From contig NC_044009.1 in NCBI RefSeq assembly GCF_900496995.4, forward strand, positions 36,231,505 to 36,295,504: 64,000 nt of DNA. The letters are read 5' to 3'. The number at the start of each line of letters is the position of its first letter. Position 1 is the first letter of the stretch. Under the pieces are notes generated by a model. That model saw nothing but the letters and a program-made list of their open reading frames with translations, ran no database searches and was not told the origin of the DNA. Positions 55,601-64,000 of this stretch are shown in pieces. The DNA is from Aquila chrysaetos chrysaetos. Taxonomy: Eukaryota; Chordata; Aves; Accipitriformes; Accipitridae. The translations under genes and the position numbers were made by a program.

Positions 55601-58600
55601 CCCAACAGACAAAGCATGGGCCAGTCCTGCAGCACACAGGTACAGGCAGGTCTGCTTCCAGCCAGGTCTTCACCCCACGCATACCCATTCCAGCTGCAGG
55701 CAAGTAACCTGCGGTTCCCCGCCAGGGTGATCTAGTGCTGTGGCAGGTCTCTGGGGAAGAGCCTCATTTTCCACACACCATTCACTGCATTTCTTTAGAC
55801 AGCGACTGATACCCACTTTTCTTTGGTGTCAAGTACCGGTGGCTGCAGCAAGAACCATTCTCAGAGGATAATACAGAGTAGGCCCCTCTCAGGAACCCGA
55901 GATGAAAACTGAGGCTGGAGCGATGACATAACAACCTGCGAACCCTAACACTTTGCAGATCTGGGCTGCTCTTCCCTCCTGTTCCCTGCACTATTGCTCG
56001 AAAGCAGAGCACTGCCTGGTTCCACACACAGGTGGCTCACGATCTGCCATTAATGCAAAGTCACCTTCCCTGGTGGCTGAAGCCAGATGTGCTGTGGCAG
56101 CCCAGGAGCTACAAACACCCACAGCATGCTCAATCAACGCAGACAGCCAAGGTTTACCACTAGTGCCACCCATGCCATGCTGAACCCAAGGGTACCACTT
56201 TCTGCCAGCGACATCACCCAAGCACTCCTCAGAGTCAGGTAGATTGAGTTTCAGCAGGTGAGGCTGCGCGGGAGATGTGCAGCTCCAGGGTGGGCTTGCG
56301 AAGACACTGAGCCAGCACCTGCCACTGCTGCTGTAGGAAGGAGATCTGATCCCTGCTCCTCTGCTGCACCATGCTGAGCAGCCTTCACACAATGAGTGGG
56401 ATGAGGAAACTCATCTGGGCTAAAAATACCCAGTTGTGCCTGTTTAATTTTAACCTAGGTCACTTCCCCAATCCTGTTTCCCCTGAAGCCACAAAAATGC
56501 CTGTGTCAGCAAGAAGGAGGGGATGGCAGAGGTGCAACCTCTGTTTTCAGTGGGGCCACTGAGCTCCCCTGAAGTGCTGTAGCCACAGATCACCACAGCC
56601 ACTCCTGCAGGGAGTTTCTCACTGGTGCCCGGCAGGACCCAAAGCTCCTCTACCCTACCAGCATGCCCAACAGCCTCCAGATGCTCCTCGGTCTCCCCAC
56701 GATGAACTCACTTCGCATAACATATCATGAACACAAAGTTCACACTACCTGGTTTCACCCAGCACTCAGCCTCACTGTCTGAAAGGCTCAGCTCTACAGT
56801 CAACGAGCACCAAAGCAACCGCAAATGGGAATTACCATAAAGCACACGAGTGCAGCTTCAGCCCAGCTCTCTAACCAGCTCACAGGAACCGCTCTACATC
56901 AGGAAAGTTCAAGCTTCATCTGTTTTCCTATGTAGCTAATAGTAATGAAGCCCTGCAGATTTGTACCTACTAAAGGCTGTAAAGAAACCAACGATTTAAT
57001 TTAAGATTCTCTTCCCTCCACCCCCAACCAAGGGAAAATGCATGCTGTTCCCCAGCTATGCAAATTTGTTTTCTTTTGCACAGTGGGTAAATACTAAGTA
57101 ACAATTAGAGATAGATGATTAATTTACTGGCAATTTGGGGTGAGCTATGTATGACTGGAAAACCAAACCCCGTGAATGAAGCCCTGTGCCACTTTCACTG
57201 GGGTCAGTTGAATTAGAGTGGGACAAGAATGGACAGTAAATCTGGTTTGGGAGGCAGTTCTTCCCGTGTGTTAACAGAACAAGTATTCACCAGACACAGA
57301 AGACAATCATCAAAAATGTTTTACACCGAAATTGTTTGTTGGGTTTTTTTTTCTGTCTGTGTGGTTAGCAAAGGGAAGCAATGATGAGAAACAAAATCTT
57401 CTGACTGGTAGAGCTCATCCCCTCACATCACATTTCTATCAGAAATGGGAAAACCAGAGTGTAGCTGACACCTACAAAAGCTCACAAGCTGCCTCATTTC
57501 AACACACTTGTTTCCAGGTACAGACCAGGTATTCCCCTGCTGCAGCAGTCAGATACTTGAAAGTTTCAGCAGCAAATTCTTAACTCAAGTTATTTCAACA
57601 GATTATTGTAGCTTTAGGCCTTTGTTTAAAAATGTGGTTGGTTTAAGGAAATGGATTTAAAACAAGAAATTACAATATTAAATAAATAAATAAATCAGAC
57701 ACATTGAAGTCCATTACATGTCACTGCCTTCATCTAAATACCACCCTTGAATGGTGGCCGTCCAAGAAGGTGAGATTTCCATGGGTTTTGCCCACAAAAC
57801 CAAACTAAATTTGGAATTACCCTGTTTACAGGTGGATGCTGCCAAGCCCCAAGGACCTTGTCAAGGGAGGATTCTTAGACATGGGTAAGCCCTGCCTCAC
57901 GTGTTGATCTCTGTCTGTAGCCCTGTCAAGGCACCTTCCACACTGGCAACTCCAGGGACAGCTGATGGACCTCCATGCAGAGTAGATTTTGACATATAAT
58001 GTACAACAATAATGTTATGAGCAGTTATTAGCTCTGACTTCTAAAAGTGACCTAGTTCTATATGACAGGGTGAAATACGAAGCGTCTCTCACCTGATGGT
58101 CCAGGAAAGCTCTGCAGGGAGCCTGCTGAATCATGGCCACAGGAAGCAGAGGAGAGCGACACAGCCCATGTCACAGAACAAGTCCCCAGCAAAGGATTTG
58201 GAAACAAACCCCGCCCTACCTGACTCCCACGCTGGCGCTGAAGCCACCAGGCACACCTAGCTCTGAGACAACCACTATGGACAAATCCGTGCATTGCATC
58301 TGCCCCACTGCTTGTTTAGAGCAAATAATGCAAAACAAACTCTGTCCGAGTGTCCAAGACTCACTCCCAGTCACTGAACCCCTTAAGGCTTGACCTCGCC
58401 CTGACTGTCCTGTGTGCACCCCCAAGACATGCCTTGGGAAAACCATCACCAAAATAGTGAAATACAGGAAATCCCTTCCTGCCTCCAGGCTCAGCACCAC
58501 AGGAGTGACCCCCAAACTGTGGCCGGAGGGAAAAGAAATTTCACATTGCCATGGTTTAACCCCAGCCAGCAACTAAGCACCACGCAGCCACCCACTCACT

Positions 58601-61527
58601 TCCCCCCCACCCAGTGGGATGGGGGAGAGAATCGGGGAAAAAAAAGTAAAATTTGTGGGTTGAGATAAGAACAGTTTAACAGGACAGAAAGGAAGAAAAT
58701 AATAATGACAATAATGACAATAATAATAATAATAAAATAATTGAATATACAAAACAAGTGATGCACAATGCAATTGCTCACCACTCACTGACTGATGCCC
58801 AGTTAGTTCCCAAGCAGTGATCTCCGCAGGCCACCCCCCCCCCAGTTTATATACTGGACATGATGTCACATGGTACAGAATACCCCTTTGGCCAGTTTGG
58901 GTCAGCTGTCCTGGCTGTGTCCCCTCCTAACTTCTTGTGCCCCTCCAGCCTTCTTGCTGGCTGGGCATGAGAAGCTGAAAAATCCTTGACTTGGTATAAA
59001 CACTACTTAGCAACAGCTGAAAACACCAGTGTGTTATCAACATTATTCTCATACTACATCCAAAACATAACACTATACCAGCTACTAGAAAGAAAATTAA
59101 TTCTATCCCAGCCAAAACCAGGACACACATGAATAAACATTGCATAACACCCATTCCCTAAAAGACTCGAAACCAAGAGGAAAAAATACACCTCCCTGCA
59201 CATCTCAGACCTTTGTCTCCACCCTGCGCTTGCCTGGACAGGAGGGCCCCAGCACAAGTACAGAAGAAAATGCAGAAGTAAGTAACTTCCTCTCTTTCAG
59301 CAACACAGTCAAGGCACAAAACTTATGTAGAAATGACATCTAAAGAAAAGAACATGCCGTAGATGAGTAAGAAGCAGAGCACCATCAGCCGCGCTATGAA
59401 TCGATCCAGGAACAACTGGCATGTCAGGCAAACGTGCCAACGCAGAAGCGAGGAGGCTTTGCCGTACATAGAAACGGAAACTTAGGGGGCCCGCAGGCTG
59501 GTGCAGAGCAAGCAATGCCAGCTTTTGTCACACAGAGTCAGGTTTTCAAGGTGTGCTTAAACCCGCAGACTGCTACCTCCACATTTACACAAACACATGG
59601 ACACACGTGCATTCTTCTCTCTCCAGCAGGAAAAGTGTCTCGGTATGGACTTGTGATGAACGAGCATTTCTGACACACACTGTTAACCTCCATACACGTA
59701 ATATTTTCTAATGGATGCAGCTGTAATACCATAGCGGTGACCTGGGAGCTCTGTCTTCCCAGTGCAGTGCCTGTGCTTTTGGGAAACTTGTAGCATTAAA
59801 TGATCAGGCTCAAGAATAAAAAGCCTGGAAGCAGCTCGGCTATGCTGCAAGGCAGTGCAGCCTGTGAGGTTATTCTATGGAAAAAAAAAAAAAACAACCA
59901 CCAAACCAAAACCCACCAAAAACAAAACCCAAAAACCCAAACCTGAGCAAGTAGTCAACTGAGAGGGGAAAGCAGAGGAAACGGCCTCTGTCACAAGTTC
60001 TGCACACAAAAGGCTGAGAGCTTTGAAAGCCACTGGAGGAAAAGGTGACACAGAAAAAGGCACCTGCCTGGGGGATCCCTTCCCAGGGCAGTCTGGGCCC
60101 TGCTCTTTGAAACACCAGGGCAGGCTCCACCCCAGAGATAACACCACCACACTTTGCTTCTCAGGACTTTGTCTCCATACAGAGGTGCCTTGTGCAGACA
60201 GCCTAGCGAGCCCACAGGTAGTTCGGCTGCAAATAAGGACGTTTATATGAAGGGACTCTCTTCTGAGCCAAGCTGTGCTCAGATAAGCACCTTTACACCG
60301 CTGCTGCAACACTTACACTAGAATAATCACTGGCTCCCCAGGGATGAACTGTCCCAGCCAGAGATGCAGGTGCAAGCCAGCCCCCCCAATCCACCCCCCC
60401 GAGGCCAGGACACCCACTAAGCTGGCACCAGGGGCCATGGCAGACCCGTGGGCCTGCATCCCTCCTGCTCAGAAAAGCAAAGGGGGGCAGGCTGGAATCT
60501 GCTCCCCATGCCCAAAGCAAAAAGCTGAGGCCACAGCTCCACACACAGGCTTCCTGTTCCTCAGCTCCCCCCGCCCCCATTCTGTACCAGCGCTGGCACC
60601 ACGCTGGGCCCGTTCTGATGGACGCTGCTTTACCCAAAGCAAACATCCCTGCAAATCCACCTTCCCCCCTTCCCAACTCCCTCCTTGCCCAGGCTCTCTC
60701 CTCCTCCTCTGCTCCCTCAGCCTGCCTCAACACTGCAATCTCCAATACCCTCCCCAGCTCTGTCCTCCTCCCCTGGGGCCCCCACACTGCCCTAGCACTA
60801 ACCACCCCATCAAGCCCCACTCCCCCCTCCAAGTCTGTCTGTCCGACTTTGCTTCCTCATGCCCCAGACCCTCACTCTGCCCAAGCTCTGATCAACTCCA
60901 CCGCCCCCAGCTCAGTTACCCCCACCCAGACCACTCTCCTCCAGTACTGACCCTCCTCCCAGCCCTCCCACTCCGCAGGCCCCCCATCCTGTCCCAGCTC
61001 TGCCCTCACCCCTCCCCAGGCCCCCATCCTACCTCAGTACCACCCCCCCACCGGCATTCTCCAGCCCCCCCGTCCTGCCTTGTCACCACCCCCACCAACC
61101 CAGCCCTATCATCCCCCAGCCCCCATCCTGCCCCCGTACCAACTGCCCCAGCCCAGCTCCTCCATCCCACGGCCCCCATCCTGCCTCGGCGCTCCCTCGC
61201 CCCGCTCAGCCTCATCCTCCCCCGGACCCCCATCCTACATGGGCACCACACGCCCCGTCACCCGCCAGGCCCTCCCCTCTGCCCGGGCGTTTGGCACAGC
61301 TCTGCCCCCGCCAGCCGGCGCCGCCCGCCCCTCCCTTCCTTCCTCCCTCAGTCCGCGGCCCCGGCCCGGCCCGGCCCGGTCCGGTCCCGCCGCCCCCGGC
61401 CCTGTCCCCTTCCCCGCCCCGGTCAGGCCCGGCCCGGCCCCCCCCGTCCCTACCCGGCGGCCGCGCCCTCGAACTTGAGCGTGAGGGTCTCCTCGATGAT
61501 GCGGTTGTTGACCTCGAGCAGGATCAT
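40653..61527 (-). CDS. ARPC2: Actin-related protein 2/3 complex subunit 2 (p34-Arc)
   Basis: Core subunit of the Arp2/3 complex, which starts branched actin filaments; it contacts the mother filament. Ten coding exons on the minus strand: 61454-61527, 50721-50755, 49592-49704, 47505-47550, 46760-46946, 46238-46331, 43778-43904, 42256-42356, 41672-41772, 40653-40677. All are GT-AG and in phase, giving exactly 300 aa, the human length. The start [20 protein letters not shown] is followed by [19 protein letters not shown], then [39 protein letters not shown], and the C-terminus [15 protein letters not shown]. The first intron is 10.7 kb and holds a solo LTR. Introns are much longer and more AT-rich than in the rest of the window. 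The gene is tail-to-tail with AAMP. Confidence 0.99.
58547..59125 (-). mobile_element. Solo LTR of an ERV-L type endogenous retrovirus
   Basis: A 579-base fossil LTR lying in the minus direction. It begins TGTCCTGGTTTTGGCTGGGA on the minus strand and ends with a GGTTAAACCATGGCA-like terminus, the pattern of a well-known avian ERV-L LTR family. It is flanked by identical 5-base target duplications, CACAT at 58542-58546 and 59126-59130. There is no internal retroviral region, so it is a solo LTR left by recombination. An internal AATAAT-rich stretch (about 58700-58740) is part of the family. Intact duplications suggest a fairly recent insertion in avian terms; the age is inference. Confidence 0.9.
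59880..59942. repeat. A-rich low-complexity tract
   Basis: A run of about 15 A is followed by ACC/AAACCC-type units on the plus strand. No mobile element body is recognisable next to it. Confidence 0.7.
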
Positions 61528-61800
61528 GTCGGTGCCGGGGAGGGGAGGGGCTCTCAGGGCGCCGTGGCCGGAGGGAGCCGAGCCCGCTGCGCGCACCGGG
61601 GACCCGCCCGAGCCTGCGCCGCCGCTTCCGCTCTCGCGCCCGCGCGTCACTTCCGGCCCCGGCCGCGGCGAAGCCGGCTAGGCGGCGGCGGCGGCGGCGC
61701 AAGCGCGCTGGCCCCTCCCGCCCCGCCCTCGCCCTCCGCGTCTGACGTCACGGCTGGGGTGTCCCGCCCACCGGTCGGCGGAGGCGGGGCGGGAGGGGAA
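61528..61800 (-). promoter_or_regulatory. ARPC2 CpG-island promoter with ETS and CRE sites
   Basis: GC-rich DNA upstream of the ARPC2 ATG. It has ACTTCCGG (ETS core) at about 61648-61655 and a perfect TGACGTCA CRE at 61743-61750. The exact transcription start is not visible. Confidence 0.65.
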
Positions 61801-61849
61801 GGGGGGCGCAAGGGGGGGGGGCGCCGGGGGAGCGGGGTACGGCGGGGGT

Positions 61850-62600
61850 CCCCCCAAATGTGGTCGGGCACGGGCAGAGGGGCGCCCCGGGGGGCTTGGG
61901 GGTGCTCCTGGGTATGGGGGTCCCCCCAGTTGCAGGGGGGGGGCAGGGATATGGAGTGCTCCTGGGGTATGGGTGTCCCCAAAAGTGTGGGGTGCCCCCA
62001 GGGATCTGGGGTGCTCCTGGGGTATGGGGGGGTCCCCAAAAATGTGGGGTACCCCCAAGGATGGAGGGGTACCCCAGGAAGTAGTGGTTGTGCCCCGGAG
62101 TATGGGGGTCTGCACAAGAACTGGGGGCTCCAGGGATATGGGGGTGCTTACAGAGGAAAGGGGTGTCCTGCGAACTGGATGATTCCAGGGTTACGGGGCC
62201 CCAAAAATGTGGGGTGCCCTCAGGGAATGGGGACACCCTTAGGGGGCTGTGAGTGTGCCCTGGAGCTGGGGGGTGCCCAAAACTTTGGGGGTGTCCACAG
62301 GGAATAGGAGCGTCCTCGGGTCTGTGGTGATGCCCCAGGGGTATGACAGTGCCCCACAACTGTACGGGTGCCCCCAAGGAAGAGAGGTGCCCCGAAAGTG
62401 TGGGGTACCCCTAAGACTGACAAGCACCCCAAAACTGTGACCATGGGGGTGCCCCAAGGGTTTGGGGGTGCCCCAGAGGGACAGGGGTGCCCGGGAGGTG
62501 CCCTCGGGTGCAGGTTTACCCTAAAGGCAATAGGGGTGCTCAGAGGAGTGAGGGTGCCCCAGGTTTACGGGGTGCCCCGAGTCTGCGGGGCTGGCACGGG
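61850..62600. repeat. Degenerate G-rich minisatellite
   Basis: About 750 bases of imperfect repeats. Each unit contains GGGGTGCCCC- or GGGTCCCC-type blocks, AAAATGTGGGG or a variant, and GGGATATGGGGG. The clearest copies lie at 61910-62060, with a period near 55 bases that can be split into half-units of about 27. Later copies are more diverged. The array lies directly upstream of the ARPC2 promoter and contains no gene. Confidence 0.8.
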
Positions 62601-64000
62601 GGCATGGCTCTGCCTGGCAGCACGGCTCGGCTTGGCTTGGCAGACAGGGCAGGAGGGACATGGGGGTCCGCTCTGGGGGGTGTTCCCCGCAGCACGCCCC
62701 AACAGGGAGCAAGCTGGCCCCGCAGTGTCCCTGCGCCCCCCCCAAAACCCCGGCGCCAACCCCCGCTCTATCAATGGGGAAACTGAGGCACGGAGCCCTG
62801 CAGTGCCTCTGCCCACTGGCCTGCCCACCAAACCCCCCCATGGCGTCGGAGGGCCTCCACCATCCCGAGGGGGGGGGGCTACAGCACCTGGGGGGGCCTC
62901 GAAGAGGAGCCCTGCATCTACTGGGGGCCAGGGGACAAAGTGGAGACCCCTGGCTGGAGACCCCCGGGGTGCAGCACTACAGGGGGGGCGATGCACCCCT
63001 GGGTATGTCCCGGTGTCACCCGCTGCCAAGTGGCCTGGGACACCCTGGGGCAAGAGGGTGGCGGGGGGGGCTGCGGGCTCCCCAGGGCCCCGGGGAAGGC
63101 ATCCTGGGGGGGCTGGGGAAGGGTCCCTTCTGGCTGCCACTTCCCCTTCATGCTGGGAGAAGGTTTTGCAACCTCGCTTCCTCCCCGGGCAGCATAAAGC
63201 GGGCAGCGGAGGGAAGGGGTGCCAGGAGGCGGCACGGCGGTGGGTGCAGGTGAGGGACTCTGCGGCTAGCCTGGTGGGACCCCCGGGCCTGGTGCTGCCC
63301 CGCATCCCGCCACGCTCTGCACCGGAGCCCTTTGGGGGTGACGCCTGGATTTGTCTCTGTGCCCGGGTGCTTCCCAGTGAGAACTGGCTTGGGACGGGGA
63401 GAAGACCCCAGATTTGGGAGGACAGCAAGGGCAGCGAGCGGTGAGTCCCTGTGGTGCTCCACTGGAGATCGGGACTTTCCTCGGGCTTTGCCGGCCCCCC
63501 AGCACCCAGCTGAGCCCCCTCACATGTGGAGCAGACTGGGCTGGGGACTGAGGTGGGTGGCAGTGGCTGCCCAAGAGGCTGCCTGGTGCGGGGGGAGTGG
63601 GAGGTGGCGGGTGGGGGCACCAAGGGCTGTGCTCGGGGCTCATCCGGGGTGCAGACCCCCCGCAGTCCCCAGGGACATTGGCCGTGGATGCCCTAGGGGG
63701 GAAGCGCCCGCTCCCGTCTCCTCGCACAGCAATGAGCCGGGAGGGCGCTTTCCCATGGAGTGTCCCCTCCTTCCTCCCCCTGGGGACCCCCGGGGCCACC
63801 CCAGTGTCCCCCAGCCCTTCCAGGGTCAGGAGGGGAAATGGGGTGCTGCTTATTCTCCCAGCCGGGCCAGCTGCAGGGTACCCGCAGGTAGGGGATACCC
63901 AGTCCTGGAGGAACTGCTGGGATTTTGGAGTGGGGAGGCAGAAAAAAGCAGCCAAAAATAGACCAAGGGGAAGTGCTGATGTCCGGCTCTGCCCCGAGCC
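62601..64000. other. Unassigned flank beyond ARPC2
   Basis: I recognise no gene. On plus there is a CATAAAG TATA-like element near 63192, a donor-like CAGGTGAGG near 63248, and an acceptor-donor pair bracketing about 63374-63440 (CTTCCCAG to GCGGTGAGT). These might be exons of an unidentified gene. The open frame between them matches nothing that I know. One recurrent MIR-like 15-mer lies at 62775-62791. Confidence 0.4.

Larger units (their letters stand above)
50756..61453 (-). other. ARPC2: ARPC2 intron 1
   Basis: A 10.7 kb intron with no additional exon that I can support. It contains the solo LTR at 58547-59125, an A-rich tract at 59880-59942, an AAAT microsatellite near 57678-57695, and C-rich DNA (60.35-61.3 kb) leading into the CpG island. 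I saw no CR1 LINE 3' end. The other ARPC2 introns longer than 300 bases likewise show only unique DNA. Confidence 0.6.

Noticed and set aside
58690-58745. AATAAA-like runs as poly(A) signals of a host gene
   Set aside because: They are part of the AAT-rich stretch of the solo LTR, in the middle of ARPC2 intron 1.
59054-59257. Short open frames in and near the LTR
   Set aside because: They fall in LTR or flank sequence and are not host genes; an LTR of this kind is not expected to encode protein.
59865-59895. CR1 LINE tail (ATTCTATGG then poly-A)
   Set aside because: Only one ATTCTATG unit is present, without the rest of the CR1 3' end; chance is as likely.
61291-63444. Long open frames through the minisatellite
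   Set aside because: The repeat units lack stops in several phases; the encoded Gly/Val/Cys repeats have no independent support.

Overview
This window is bird nuclear DNA. It is very GC-rich with compact introns over the first 40 kb and more AT-rich in the long introns after that. Every gene found matches a vertebrate protein exon by exon, with spliced GT-AG introns. The villin start resembles chicken villin, and a solo ERV-L type LTR of a kind common in neoavian birds lies in an ARPC2 intron. That points to a neoavian bird rather than a galliform, but this part is inference. The gene order is that of human 2q35, read in reverse.

Layout, left to right: the first coding exon of VIL1 (minus, cut by the window edge) with its upstream non-coding exon and TATA box; CTDSP1 (minus) with a mir-26 hairpin in intron 4; a gene-free GC-rich gap; SLC11A1/NRAMP1 (minus, 15 coding exons); CATIP (minus, 9 exons); PNKD (minus), whose catalytic exons lie at 23.5-27.1 kb and whose upstream exons lie at 34.2-35.2 kb; TMBIM1 (plus), nested inside the PNKD gene; AAMP (plus), head-to-head with PNKD; ARPC2 (minus), tail-to-tail with AAMP, with a 10.7 kb first intron; then a degenerate G-rich minisatellite and about 1.4 kb with no recognisable gene.

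All coding exons were joined by hand and phases checked. CTDSP1 (258 aa), SLC11A1 (558), TMBIM1 (315), AAMP (423) and ARPC2 (300) are intact. Two genes carry a one-base frame problem in a C tract: PNKD (8 C in the exon with the second metal-binding motif) and CATIP (CCCC just before a DPY-30/RII-like tail). TMBIM1 has two GC-AG introns.

The genes do not form one pathway. Several act on actin (VIL1, ARPC2, CATIP), and several candidate CArG (SRF) boxes lie near VIL1 and CTDSP1. Three promoters look shared or strongly marked: PNKD-medium/TMBIM1 (two perfect CREs), PNKD/AAMP (two ZNF143-like sites) and CATIP (an RFX X-box-like site). I found no undescribed gene system. The best leads are the two GC-AG introns, the two C-tract frameshifts, the mir-26 mature sequence, the CArG boxes and the recurrent MIR-like 15-mer.
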